A stretch of 64,000 nucleotides of DNA. Source: Delphinapterus leucas (taxonomy: Eukaryota > Chordata > Mammalia > Artiodactyla > Monodontidae). How positions within the stretch are numbered: position 1 is the first letter of the stretch; every line of letters starts with the position of its first letter. The notes beneath the pieces are model-generated. The model was not told the origin of the DNA. It ran no database searches and saw only the letters and a program-made list of their open reading frames with translations. A program made the translations under genes and the position numbers. The DNA lies in assembly GCF_002288925.2 (NCBI RefSeq), contig NW_022098037.1:6899572-6963571 (forward strand), read 5' to 3'. Positions 49,010 through 59,743 of this stretch are shown here, piece by piece.

Positions 49010-49630
49010 CTTAAGTATCTTTGATAAATTCCTTTTTTGGGTTGTGTCCTCCTGTCCTCTCTAGGTGGTCCAGACTACATGGACTAGACCTCTGCCCTCT
49101 GCTCTTCTCCTTCTCCGTTTCATTCCATGGCAAAATTATAATATCTCTAAGGAAATGTCTAAAAGGAAATGGTATATTTAACAATATCTTCAAGGAAATG
49201 GTGTTATCAGAATCTGGTGAGAGCTGGAGCTGTGGAAAAGGAGCTGCCCAACAGGAGTTGCAGTCGTGGATTAGAAATGCAGGCATTATCAGAAGGGATG
49301 AAGCCAGCCACGCAGAAGCTACAAGAGGCTGGGAAAAGCCATTTATGGGGTCAGCAAAGGGTATGGGAATGAATCTGGGAGCAAATGGAGACTAGTCAAT
49401 ATAACGTCCTATTCCTTCAAATTCAGTGTCTAAAACAGATCTCATCATCTTGGTGCCTAAATCACCTCCCTGTTTTACCTTCTGTGCCTCTATCAATGGT
49501 ACCATTACTCTCACAGACTCTTAGGCTGGAACCTCAGAAATCACTCTGACCCTCAGTCAGTGATCTCTTCTGCTTGTAAATTCTCTATCTCTTATTTGAC
49601 ATTAACCATCTCATGAGGTTGAACCAAATA
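49010..49630. other. upstream intergenic sequence, possible L2 remnants
   Basis: 49400-49600 has L2/CR1-like phrases (cagatctcatcatcttggtg, gtaccattactctcacagac). No gene was recognised; the 124-residue frame at 49021 has no domain. Confidence 0.4.
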
Positions 49631-49645
49631 ATGGTTAAGATCCTC

Positions 49646-49694
49646 TATATAAGAACCTGCTGTATAAAAAATTTTTTTATTTAAAAAATAAAAA
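49646..49694 (+). mobile_element. minimal LINE-1 3'-end insertion
   Basis: Only about 23 nt of L1 (ataagaacctgctgtataaa) and an A/T tail are present, between AAGATCCTC copies at 49637-49645 and 49695-49703. The L1 words equal those at 409-427. Confidence 0.75.
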
Positions 49695-49789
49695 AAGATC
49701 CTCCATAAATGTGAGATGCCATGGTTTTATGGTATGCAACACTGCATCATGCTTTTATTGAAATTCTCAAGTGCATACTTGTATTTTGA

Positions 49790-49920
49790 ACAAGACTGTA
49801 AGCCTTTTTTAGGGCAGGGTCTACTCCTCATACTTCTTCAAATCTTCTTCATGCCCACCAGGTTTCTGTTAGGGTAGGGACTCAGAAAATGTTTGTAAAA
49901 TGAATAAATGAATGATTCAG
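49790..49920 (+). repeat. L2 LINE tail
   Basis: actgtaagccttttttaggg, cagggtctactcctcatact and tttgtaaaatgaataaatga are a typical L2 3' end. Confidence 0.65.
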
Positions 49921-49991
49921 ACATAGACCTAAAACTTGCTTAAATCCCTTGTCCAAATTACAGATTTTGACAACAAATACTCAACACATTT

Positions 49992-50530
49992 TGTTACCTA
50001 ATAGAACTCAGTTTCACTCACTCAACATGCAGCAAAGCCAATCTACTGACACTGGGTTGTAGTGAAGGAAATTACAGCGTTTATTTGCAGGGCACCAAGC
50101 AAGAAGAACAGACAGCTAATGCTAAAAAGACCTGAACTCCCTGATGGCACGGGTTTTTAAAGGCAACATTAGGGGTGAGGGTTGCAGGGTGTGTGATCAG
50201 CTTGTGGACATTCATCTGATTGGTTGGTGGTGAGGTAACAAGGTGATTATTTCAGAAATCTCAATCCTCAACCTTCTGGTTCCAACAAGTCTGATTAGCA
50301 GTTTCTATCCAGCAGGGGTCCTGGTTTCTATAAAACAACTCAAGGATATGCATCCGATTGTTATCTATATCCTTCCAGGAGGAACTAGGAGTCCTGTGAC
50401 TCTATTGTTCAAGTTATTAGTACTTTTCTTGCTTGACTGCTTTTCCTTTTTTCCTTCATTTTCTCAATCATTAACTGAGTCTGCCCTTTGGAACTCAGGG
50501 AAGGCCTAGAAGTCTAAAGCTTTTTCTACA
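49992..50530 (-). mobile_element. ERV-type solo LTR (family A), reverse
   Basis: The left end is tgttacctaatagaactcag, i.e. a minus-strand end in GGTAACA. On the minus strand it has caaccaatcagatgaatg (CAAT region), tttaaaaacccgtgcc (TATA-like) and gcaaataaacgctgt (poly-A signal). It shares words with the LTRs at 52254 and 53740 (ccttccctgagttccaaagg). The right border is uncertain. No retroviral coding sequence is attached. Confidence 0.65.
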
Positions 50531-51015
50531 GACAAGAAGCTAGAGACACGGAGAGACCTGTACCTGGGAAGGGTCTTCAGGGTCTTGCTTGATTTCAATT
50601 TCACCTCTAAGTGGCAGGACCCACAATGATAATTTCCAAAGAAGGTCCAATTCCAGCAAGCACATCCTTGAGGCTTCAAAGATCATAGTAACAAGAGTGT
50701 AATAAGAACAGAACCTGTTAGTCAAAGTATTCTCTTTTTGGTGAAATTTACCAATGAATTACTTTCCGTGCAAATAATTTCTAATAAATGTGGGTAAGAA
50801 TCAAAAATGTCTGCTTAGCAAATATTTACTTTTGTGCATTATTTCTATGAATTTTAATATCTTTTTGTTTTTAACTAAATCTTAGTTTAGTTTTCTTATT
50901 ATGAAAGTATTACACTTAGTAGGTCAAAGAAGACAAAATCTCCTATAGCTCTCATCCTATTTCTTTTCTCTGTGAATGTTTCCTCTTGCCTTTTCTTTTG
51001 CATATTGACCTTTAT

Positions 51016-51150
51016 TTTATTTTATTTTATTTTTATTTTTTGGCCATGCCACACAGCTTGTGGGATCTTAGTTCCCTGACCAGGGATCAAACCCGGGTCC
51101 TTGGCAGTGAGAGCACAGAGTCCTAACCACTGGACCGCCAGGGAATTCCC
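51016..51150 (-). mobile_element. short CHR-type SINE, reverse
   Basis: Reverse strand: gggaattccctggcggtcca, ggtttgatccctggtcaggg, tgtgtggcatggccaaaaaa, tail of AAAATAAAATAAAATAAA. CATATTGACCTTTA left and CAAATTGACCTTTA right form the duplication. Confidence 0.93.
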
Positions 51151-51344
51151 ACAAATTGACCTTTAGATTTTATTGTTCCAAAACAATTCACACTCATAAA
51201 AATAAAAACAATAAAAGCATATAAGGTAAAAAGTTAATGACTCCTTCCCTCTAAGGCCCTGTTGCCAATCCCAAGGGGTAACCACTGTTAACAACAGGAT
51301 GCATATTCTTCCAGACAATTGTTTTTGCAGATTTAATTATTTTT

Positions 51345-51610
51345 TTAAAAAGTTGAAGCATTTTTTATTGAAAGTACAATACCCACCCTGCACCTTCTCA
51401 TCTACTACCTAGATTCTACTATCAGCACATTGCCTTATTTGCTTTTTCACATATCTATTCAAACAGCTATGCCAATTCCCATTCATCAGTCCAGTTTTTC
51501 GGATTTCAGAATAAGTTGCAGAGATCAGTGCATATCATCTCTAAACACTTCACCATTAAATTGCATTTAAAATATCATCTCATATATATTGATCCACAAC
51601 TTGCTCTATA
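51345..51610 (+). repeat. old L1M-like sequence
   Basis: ctatcagcacattgccttat, ttcagaataagttgcagaga and catctctaaacacttcacca match a common old L1M stretch. The LTR at 51615 interrupts it. Confidence 0.55.
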
Positions 51611-51614
51611 TATA

Positions 51615-52097
51615 TGTTGCAAGAAGGGGGACCCCTTCCAGGGCCCAAGAGTGGGCTCTTGTCTAGTACTCAGAAATGAATTGTTTGGGGAGACACACGT
51701 GCTGACAAAGCAAGAGACTTTATTGGGAAGAGGCACCCAGATGGTAAGGAAATCCAGGAGAAATGCTCTGCCACGTGGCTCGCAGTCTCGGGTTTTATGG
51801 TAATGGGGTTAGTTTCTGGGTTGTCTCTGGCCAATCATTCCGACTCAGGGTCCATCCTGGTGGCGCACGCATCACTCAGCCAAGATGGATTCTAGTGAGA
51901 AGGATTCTGGGAGGTTGGTAGGACGTATGGACTGGTGTCTCTTCTCTCCTTTTGACTTTTCCCAAATTCTTCAGGTTGGTGGTAGCTTGTTCTTTCTGCG
52001 TTCCTTACCAGGACCTCCTTTTGTAAGATAACTCATGAAAGTTGTTACTATTGGGCCTGGCCAGGGTGGGTGGTTTCGGTCAGTGGTTCCCCTCACA
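51615..52097 (-). mobile_element. ERV-type solo LTR (family B), reverse
   Basis: 483 nt, TG...CA ends (plus strand tgttgcaagaaggggg to ggttcccctcaca). It is flanked by the 4-bp duplication TATA (51611-51614 and 52098-52101), typical of gammaretrovirus-like (ERV1) integration. Minus strand: cccaataaagtctcttgctt is the poly-A signal. A second copy of the family is at 55477, forward. Confidence 0.85.
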
Positions 52098-52253
52098 TAT
52101 AGATTCAACAAGTCAATATTTTTTATCAAGGGTTTACTATGTGCCAGGTACTTTGCTAGGCCTTAGGGTTATATTTACAAGGGAAAGAAACGCCATTCCT
52201 GAATCATGGAGCTTACTTTAAAGGAGACTTTGAAACTCTTTCCACAGTAATAA

Positions 52254-52978
52254 TGTTACCCCAAAACTGGGTTCACCTCTTGGTAGGTATCAAGACAATA
52301 GACACAACCAAGCCAAAGATCAGGAGAAGGAAGGATTTATTACTTGCAGCAAGTAAGGAGAATAGCAGGGATCTTTCCCGAAGCAGAGTCCCCCCGAACA
52401 GCAATATTGGGGAAGCTTTAAGCTAGGGTACCTGCATATTCATGAGGCGGCTTGAGCAGAGGAGAGTTTAGCATAGAACTGGGGCAAAGGTTGACAGAGT
52501 CCGAGCTTTAGTTGATTGAATTCAGAAGGTGAACATCACCATTCCCTCCTCCACCTGAGTGGGGGCCTTAGTTCCTGCAGAACTCAAAGATATATTATTG
52601 CGTATACCCCTTGAGGAGGAACTAGGACTCTGCTTTATCGCCGCACTATTGTTTGACTGCCTTTTACCGGTTCCTCCGTTCCTTTGTTCCCTAAGATAAT
52701 TGATTACTGAGACCTGATCATGCAAGCATTGTGGCCAGGGTTAAATCACAAAATGGCTTAGGCCAGGACTTCCCTGGTGGTCCAGTGATTAAGGCTCTGT
52801 GCTTCCACTGCAGGAGGCACAGATTCCATCCCTGATTGAGGAACTGAGATCCTGCACGCCACGTGGCACGGCCAAAAAAAAATGCTTAGGCCAAAATGGC
52901 TTCTCTAACATCAAGAAAGCCATTCCCGGTTCTCTTTCTCTAGGGACCCCCTAACCTATCTGCTTACAGTAATGATAA
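52254..52978 (-). mobile_element. ERV-type solo LTR (family A), reverse, with a SINE inside
   Basis: Plus-strand ends tgttaccccaaaactggg and ctatctgcttaca give TG...CA. Flanks ATAA/GTAA agree at 3 of 4 positions. Minus strand: gcaagtaataaatccttcct carries the poly-A signal. The part with aaacaatagtgcggc and actcaggtggaggaggg matches the forward LTR at 53740. The SINE at 52766 adds 116 nt. Confidence 0.75.
52766..52881 (+). mobile_element. short CHR-type SINE inside LTR
   Basis: ggacttccctggtggtccag, gattccatccctgattgagg, gccacgtggcacggccaaaa. TGGCTTAGGCCA left and ATGCTTAGGCCA right are the duplication. Confidence 0.92.
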
Positions 52979-52979
52979 T

Positions 52980-53060
52980 AACAAAGATAGTAATAATAAT
53001 TAGTAGTAGTATGACAATATTATAACAAAATAATTATTATAATAATATAATAAAGTCTAG
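52980..53060. repeat. AT-rich simple sequence (TAA/ATT-rich)
   Basis: Imperfect runs of taataa/attatt (aataataattagtagtagta and following). No gene. Confidence 0.8.
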
Positions 53061-53219
53061 TATTTCTTGTGTGTCTAACTATATCCCTGACACTGTTCTA
53101 AGTATTTTAAATATATTAACTAATTTAACCCTATAGAGTAAGAACAATTGTAATGTTTGATTTGGAAATGGTGATGAAACCGAGCAGTGTACAAATCCTT
53201 TTCATGTCCCCTGTTTCTT

Positions 53220-53724
53220 TTATTTATTTATTTATTATTTATTTTTGGCTGCGCCGGGTCTCGCGAGCTTTCTCTAGTTGCTGAGAGTGGGGGCTACTCT
53301 TTGTTACGGTGCGCGGGCTTCTCCTTCTGGTGGCTTCTCCTGTTGTGGAGCATGGGCTCTAGGGTGCACCGGCTCAGTAGTTGTGGCTCATGGGCTTAGT
53401 TGCTCCACGGCATATGGGATCTTCCGGACCAGGGCTCAAACCCGTGTCCCCTGCATTGGCAGGCAGATTCTTTTTTTTTTTTTTTTTTTTGCGATACGCG
53501 GGCGTCTCACTGTCTTGGCCTCTCCCGTTGCGGAGCACAGGCTCCGGACGCGCAGGCTCAGCGGCCATGGCTCACGAGCCCAGCCACTCCACGGCATGTG
53601 GGATCTTCCCGGACCGGGGCACGAACCCATGTCCCCTGCATCGGCAGGCGGACTCTCAACCACTGCGCCACCAGGGAAGCCCTGGCAGGCAGATTCTTAA
53701 CCACTGCGCCACCAGGGAAGTCCT
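53220..53724 (-). mobile_element. CHR-1-like SINE, reverse, host of a nested SINE
   Basis: Its 3' part is at 53220-53470 and its 5' head at 53697-53724 (minus strand ggacttccctggtggcgcag). TGTCCCCTGTTTCTT flanks the whole (53205-53219 and 53725-53739). The CHR-2-like element at 53471 splits it. Confidence 0.95.
53471..53682 (-). mobile_element. CHR-2-like SINE nested in a CHR-1-like SINE
   Basis: Reverse strand: gggcttccctggtggcgcag through ggagcctgtgctccgcaacg and about 20 A. TGGCAGGCAGATTC, which is part of the host SINE, occurs on both sides (53457-53470 and 53683-53696). Clear proof of insertion order. Confidence 0.96.
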
Positions 53725-53739
53725 TGTCCCCTGTTTCTT

Positions 53740-54236
53740 GTTCTTAGGAAAAAAGGTCTCAGCCTCCTAGACCTTCCCTGAGTACCAAAGGGCAGATTCA
53801 AACAACAGTTGCTAATCAGGAAGTAAGGGATTGCAGAAACAAAGGAGGAGCAGTCGTGAAACAATAGTGCAGCCTTGGGGCAGGGTCTTGTTTCCTCCTG
53901 AAGGGATACACGTCACAATATCTTTGAACTCTTCTGCAGAACTAAAACCCCCACCCAGGTGGAGGATGGTAACTTCAGGTGAGCACATGATCCCTGGAGC
54001 ACCGCTCTGTTACCTCACCATCAACCAATCAAAAATAACTCACTTTGCAGCCCTAACCTCAAATATTACCTATAAAAACTTCTCCATGAAAACCATCCAG
54101 GAGTTTGAGGTTTTTGAACATGAGCCACCTGTCTCCATGCAGGGCCCTGCAATAAACCTTTCTCTGCTCCAAACTCCAAAGTTTCAGTTTGTTTGGCCTC
54201 ACTGTGCATCGGGCATGTGAACTTGCGCTGGCCAAC
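53740..54236 (+). mobile_element. ERV-type LTR (family A), forward
   Basis: ccttccctgagtaccaaagg, gaaacaatagtgcagcc, caggtggaggatggtaactt, caaccaatcaaaaataactc (CAAT region), cctataaaaacttctcc (TATA-like), ctgcaataaacctttctctg (poly-A signal), ending gctggccaaca. The left border is hidden near the nested SINEs. Confidence 0.7.
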
Positions 54237-54249
54237 AGAAAGCACCCCT

Positions 54250-54666
54250 GAATGATACTGAGATAGGGGAGGCACGAAGGCACAACATTTAAAAGAATGA
54301 CATAGCTGTTGAGGACACAACAAAACTGCTTAGAACCAATAAGGCCCAAGATGGTGGAAGCTTCAACTTCCAGTAGACCTTGAGCCTCATGATTATAATG
54401 CATTAGCATATGCTAAATGACACACCCATGGGCACCACGACAGTCCCGACCATAAAAGGCCAAAAAGTGGGCGGTAGGGCTTCCCTGGTGGCGCAGTGGT
54501 AGGGAGTCCGCCTGCCGATGCAGGGGACGCGGGTTCGTGCCCCGGTCCGGGAGGATCCCACATGCCGCGGAGCGGCTGCGCCCGTGAGCCATGGCCACTG
54601 AGCCTGCGTGTCTGGAGCCTGTGCTCCGCAACGGGAGAGGCCACAGCAGTGAGAGGCCCAAGTACC

Positions 54667-54702
<36 letters not shown>

Positions 54703-54985
54703 GGGCGGTGGCCCAATTCCTGGAAATCCCCACCCCTTCCCCAAAATAGTTGGAATAAACCTCACACCCATTAGCCTATAAAATTACCCAGCCCATAAAA
54801 ACTAACCACCCCCATATTTCAGGGCCTCTCACCTTCTGAGATGGCCCCTACTCTGTCTATGGAGTATCTCTCTCAATAAATCTACTTCTTTCCTATCACT
54901 TTGCCTCTCCCTGAGTTCCTTCTGTGAGGAGACATAAAGAGCCTGAGCTTCATTAAGTCCCGAGACCATGTGTGAGGATTTCAAT
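54250..54985 (+). mobile_element. ERV1-like LTR (MER41-like), split by a SINE
   Basis: ttagaaccaataaggcccaa, gatggtggaagcttcaactt, then after the SINE acccagcccataaaaactaa (TATA-like), tctcaataaatctacttctt (poly-A signal) and cctgagttccttctgtgagg. The family name is a guess from memory; end borders are approximate. Confidence 0.6.
54476..54695 (+). mobile_element. CHR-2-like SINE with long poly-A, in LTR
   Basis: agggcttccctggtggcgca to gaggcccaagtaccgc and over 25 A. AAAAAGTGGGCGGT flanks it (54462-54475 and 54696-54709). The long uninterrupted A-run points to a recent insertion. Confidence 0.95.
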
Positions 54986-55003
54986 TGAGACAATGGGTTC
55001 AAG

Positions 55004-55192
55004 GGACTTCCCTGGTGGCCCAGTGGTTAGGATTCCTCGCTCCCAATGCAGGGGGCCTGGGTTTGATCCCTGACCAGGGAACTAGAGTTCGCAACTAAGA
55101 GTTCTCATGCCACAACTAAGGAGCCCGCCTGCTGCAACTAAGACCTGGTGCAACCAAATAAATAAATATTTTTTAAAAATTAAAAAAAAAAG
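55004..55192 (+). mobile_element. CHR-type SINE, short body
   Basis: gggacttccctggtggccca, ggtttgatccctgaccaggg, ccacaactaaggagcccgcc, tail AAATAAATAAATATT and A-rich. The body has only three ccaactaag units. Confidence 0.9.
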
Positions 55193-55476
55193 ACAGCAGG
55201 CTGGAGTCCCAGCCCTTGGGTTCAAGTCCCAGTCTGAGTTTTGGATGAGACCCAATCCCATCTGAGATGAGGTGTGCGGTGTCATTATGCCCAATCTAAG
55301 CATAGGCACTGAAATTACATGACTGAGATTGAGAAACTCAAAAAGTTCCTGGAAATGAAACACACTTTTGCTCCTGTTCATTCCCTCCTCCTGCTCCTCC
55401 ATGACCTTGTTTCATCACTTACTTCCTCTTCTAATCAGTCTTCAGATTCTCCCTCAGATTGGACTCTGTTCTAACC

Positions 55477-55958
55477 TGTTAGGGCAACCACTGGCCGGAA
55501 ACTGCCCACCCTGGCCAGGTGACCATTTGCATGAGTTGTTTTACCACAGGAGGTCCTGGTAAGGAACACAGAACTAACAGGCCACTACCAGCTGGAAGAA
55601 TTCAGTAAAGGTCAAAAGGAGAAACAGTCCATATGTCCCACCAACCTCTCAGAATCCTTCTCGCTGGAATCCATCTTGGCTGAGCGATGCGAGCACCACC
55701 AGTAAGGACCCTGAGTCAGAATGATTGGCCAGAGACAACCCAGAAACTAACCCCATCACCATAAAACCCAAGACTTCGAGCCACATGGCAGAGCAGTCTC
55801 CTCCTGGGTTCCCTTACCCTGCGGTTCTCCACCTGGGCGTCCCTTTCCAGTAAAGTCTCTTGCTTTGTCAGCACATGTGTCTCCTCGGACAATTCATTTC
55901 CGAGCATTAGACAAGAGCCTGCTCTCGGGCCCTGGAAGGGGTCCTCCTTCCCGCAACA
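55477..55958 (+). mobile_element. ERV-type solo LTR (family B), forward
   Basis: 482 nt, tgttagggcaaccactggcc to cttcccgcaaca, with the 4-bp duplication AACC (55473-55476 and 55959-55962). It aligns throughout with the reverse copy at 51615: tcagaatccttctcgctgga, tccatcttggctgagcgatg, gaatgattggccagagacaa. The poly-A signal is changed to cagtaaagtctcttgc. Confidence 0.88.
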
Positions 55959-55964
55959 AACCCA

Positions 55965-57003
55965 TCAGTGTGAGCATCTTCCCATTTTGTAATCATGTAC
56001 TTCTCTACCTGTCCTCTTAGAATCGGAAGTCTAAACCTAGTGCCTTCAGTCCTCAGTCCAGTGCAACCTAACTTCTGTTTGTACCATGCTACTGACATTT
56101 TTCTTGTAACGATGTTCACTGACTGCTTATCTGCCCAAACCAATCTTTTTCCTTCTTGTGCTTGATGTCAGGGCAGCACTTACTCCCTTGGTGGTCTCAC
56201 CTATTTTAATAACGTACCCCCCTACCCTGGTCCACTGATGCCACCTAAGTCAGTTTCCATCTACCTGTCAGTTGTCTTCACCTAGGTTTCCTAGAAGCAT
56301 CTTAAACTAGTCATTAAACTGTTGTTATATCTAAAACCAAACTCATAATCATACTTCTGTTCCCGGGCTCAGTTCATGATTAATATAGGCAGTGAGCCTC
56401 TCAAGCAGGAAACCAACTGCATTTCATCTTCAACTCTTCTCTCTTATTGCACTCATTCAATTGGCCACCACATTTTTTCTCCATCCACAATCCAATGCCT
56501 TAGATTAGGTCATTAGCATTTCTTAAAAGGACCCACCTGTCCTTAATCCCCACTGCTATCTCTAGTCCATGCACCCAACGCCTGGAGGAGCTTTCACCTG
56601 CAGAGAATAAATCTGATAATGACACCACCCTACTCACAGAACTTTCACCTTTTTCTTGAAGGTTTCTTCCAGGTTATACCCAATCTCTCTATCATATGGA
56701 TGTAAATCCCTTCACAATGTCATCCCAGGATCTCCCAGCCTTATCTTCATGTGTTCCAGTCACCCAGGACCACTTTTCATCCCCCAAGCAAACCAAGTTC
56801 ATTTGAACACTGAGTCATTAATTTCAGGCACTGTTTGCTTTATGTATCCTTAAACACAAAGCACAACATCTGACAACTTGTACATCTTCAATGTTTGTTG
56901 AATGAATTAACTACAAATCCTGGGTGATTGGTTCTTCAATAAAACATTAATTACTAATTAATTTAGTAAGTAAGTAAAAGAATTATGAAAGGAACGCCTC
57001 CTT
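55965..57003. other. upstream intergenic sequence with L2/CR1-like pieces
   Basis: 56330-56700 has phrases of old LINE type (catttcatcttcaactcttc, caattggccaccacattttt). No gene was recognised. Confidence 0.4.
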
Positions 57004-57018
57004 CAAAAAAATTACTTC

Positions 57019-57134
57019 TTGGGAATTCCCTGGCCGTCCAGTTGTTAGGACTCGGTGCTTTTCACTGCGGTGGGTCCAGGGTTCAATCCCAGGTCAGGGA
57101 GCTAAGATCCTGCAAGCCATGTGGTATGGCTAAA
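57019..57134 (+). mobile_element. short CHR-type SINE
   Basis: ggaattccctggccgtccag, ggttcaatcccaggtcaggg, gcaagccatgtggtatggct. AAAAAATTACTTCTT flanks it on both sides. Confidence 0.94.
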
Positions 57135-57149
57135 AAAAAAATTACTTCT

Positions 57150-57980
57150 TTTTTCAGATGGGTGGGAGGCAAACAATTGTCTGCTGACCTGGTATTTCTG
57201 TCATTTTCCCAGCCAATTTCAAATCTTGTTCAATTTACATCAGAACAGCTGACGAAACCTCTTCCCCCTTCCCTGTAATATCTTTATCTACAGAAATAAA
57301 TTCACGAGATCACGGTAAACATGAGCATATACCTCAGTTTTCCATAGATAACGACAACTAAAGCATGAACTGCACCTCCTAAGAAAACCCTATATATGTA
57401 GAGATTTAAGATCAGCTAAACTGAGAAAGTGAGATCATGTGAGTTGCTATATTTGCAAGTTAATTTTGAAACTATTCATAAGGGGAAGGAAAAAAAAACT
57501 GACCTCTTAAAATTTTCAAGAAATTCTCACTCTCATTGTCATCATGGAAATCCCCAAGTTTCTCAAATATGTTCTTTCTTCCTTAACCCTGGGAGCCTAA
57601 AAACATCTGCCAGAAAATATGATGAAACTGAGGAAGTTTCTGGTACCGTTGCCCAAACCTGTAGTAACTTGTAATGAACAGGTATCACTCCCACAAAGTG
57701 CTCTGGTTTCTCTCCCTTTGAGTAGCCAGAATTTCTAAACCTTTGCTGAGCCTTTCTGATTTCTGTACTCAGTGATATGGGGTTAACAGTGCCTCTTAGG
57801 AGATGCTAATGTGCTGATGGTATGTACGATTGTATAAAGACCAGATTCTCTAGGCAATAGTATTAAATCAGTATTAAGCATTCATTGGTACATATTTTTT
57901 CAATAAACATTTATTTTGTGCTAGTGTGTAGTGTAAGCCCCGACAGTTTTTTTTTCTTTTTTGTAATGCAACAGCCTGAC
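57150..57980. other. upstream intergenic sequence, unassigned
   Basis: No recognised repeat or gene; AT-rich. Confidence 0.4.
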
Positions 57981-57986
57981 TCAGGC

Positions 57987-58107
57987 TTTTTTTTTTTTGG
58001 CCATGCCATGAAGCATGCGGGATCTTAGTTCCCCAGCCAGGGATTGAACCCTCGCCCCCTGCAGTGGAAGTGCGGAGTCTTAACCACTGGACCTCCAGGG
58101 AAGTCCC
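57987..58107 (-). mobile_element. short CHR-type SINE, reverse
   Basis: Reverse strand: gggacttccctggaggtcca, ggttcaatccctggctgggg, gcttcatggcatggccaaaa. CCTGACTCAGGCTTT left and CCTGACTTAAGCTTT right form an aged duplication. Confidence 0.93.
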
Positions 58108-58109
58108 CT

Positions 58110-59090
58110 GACTTAAGCTTTGATCACCAAGGCATCCAAAGATGGCCATCTCAAATAAACATACTACCAGCCACAGACTAAATAAAGAGCCAAGCTCCTT
58201 TGTTTTTGAGATCTTGATTGATTTTAATAACTGACCGTTTGGACTATTCATCTTTTTCTCTTCCTTCAATTTATATTCCTGCTCTGTGCTATCTTTGCAA
58301 CTTTTCTATAAATCTAAAATTACTCCAAAATATTTATTAAATTGCAGTAATCTATTCCACCCCAGTAAAAGGAGAACCCAGTCCCATGCATGCTCTTTCT
58401 CTCTCTCTTTTCCCTTAGACCTCACAGGTGTGCTATATGATTTCCAGGTCTTATAAGTAGTAACACTTTATCTTTTCAAAGTTTCCTGATGGTTATTGCT
58501 GAAGGGCATCTTGCAATCATAATAACCACAAGGGCCGGTCCAACCACATTGGTTACTGATAGGCTGAGACCAGCACAAAACATAGTGCTTGGCACTGGAG
58601 ATACAAATGTAGGAGGTTTAGTTCCTGTTCACAAAGTTTTGAGTCTAGTGGGTAGACTGAAAAGTTACATTGTGAAGTATGTAACGGAAGTAGCCCAGGA
58701 TGCCTCCTGATACAGGGGAATGGCACAGAGGGAAGACTTCCTGAAGAAGGTCATTGCTGAGGTGAATACATTCACCAAGTATTTATTAAGCACCTATGTC
58801 AAAGCACTGCTCCAAGCTCTCGGAATAGATCAGTGAGTGAAGTAGAAAGAATCCCCTTTCTAGGTATTCTAGGAGAATACCCTGAAGAAAGGGTGCCAGA
58901 TGAACAATTTAAAGAAAACAAACAGTATATCTTTAAAGGTTAATTATGTACAAGTGAGTATAGCTTAGGCACCAGAAAAATCTGGCTCACTGTGTAACGT
59001 TTCCTGCCTTTGTGTACAGACGTGACTTCTCTCCATACCTGGGAACAGGGCCCAGGATCCATTCACAGCTCAGGGATCCCTGCCCTGTAA
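58110..59090. other. upstream intergenic sequence with an L2-like piece
   Basis: 58745-58880 resembles the reverse L2 tail (caccaagtatttattaagca). 58480-58720 is unassigned; its 73-residue frame has no domain. Confidence 0.4.
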
Positions 59091-59091
59091 T

Positions 59092-59092
<1 letters not shown>

Positions 59093-59133
<41 letters not shown>
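59093..59133. repeat. (CA)n microsatellite
   Basis: About 20 uninterrupted AC units between taata and cgggttgggt. Confidence 0.97.
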
Positions 59134-59137
<4 letters not shown>

Positions 59138-59318
59138 GTTGGGTCACTCAAAAGGTGACTGACACCCGGAGTTGTGACATCCCTATTATGACAATGCCCC
59201 TTTGCCAGAGCAGGAATATAGAAAAGAGATTCTACTTAACCCCTACCCCTACGAGCATATTTTAAGTTTCTTCTGAATCGTAAAAGGGAGAGTAGAAATT
59301 ATACACGGTGCTTTTTAA

Positions 59319-59525
59319 ATTTTATTTATTTATTTTGGCTGCACTGGGTCGTAGTTGCAGCACGCAGGATCTTCGTTGCAGCATACGGATTTCTTAGCTG
59401 CAGCATGTGAACTCTGAGTTATGGCATGCATGTGGGATCTAGTTCCCTGACCAGGGATCAAACCCCGGCCCCCTGCACTGGGAGCGCAGAGTCTTACCCA
59501 TTGGACCACCAGGGAAGTCCCAGAT
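59319..59525 (-). mobile_element. CHR-type SINE, reverse, diverged body
   Basis: Reverse strand: gggacttccctggtggtcca, ggtttgatccctggtcaggg, body of gcagc-rich units (gcagctaagaaatccgtatg), tail AAATAAATAAATAAAATTT. GGTGCTTTTTA lies on both sides. Confidence 0.9.
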
Positions 59526-59743
59526 GGTGCTTTTTAAAGAGATGGTACACTTTAGTACGTGAGCCCTTTTTTTTTTTCAGAGCAATGGTTACACACATTC
59601 GTTCACATAAATTTCCTTGACTGTTCCAGAGACTCTTGGAAGGAGAAGCATGGTGACATCCTCTTTGGTGGGATGATTCCTGAGGCCCTGCCATTCATTG
59701 AAAAATATACTATTTTGATTTGATTTTAAATGTACTGAATTAC

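Noticed and set aside
53278..53770. Overlapping 115-140-residue frames
   Set aside because: They are read through the nested CHR SINEs. The same peptide-like strings (e.g. RHVGSSRTGARTRVPCIGRR) recur wherever this SINE occurs.
54059..54409. 116-residue minus-strand frame
   Set aside because: It lies antisense to two LTRs and matches no gene family.
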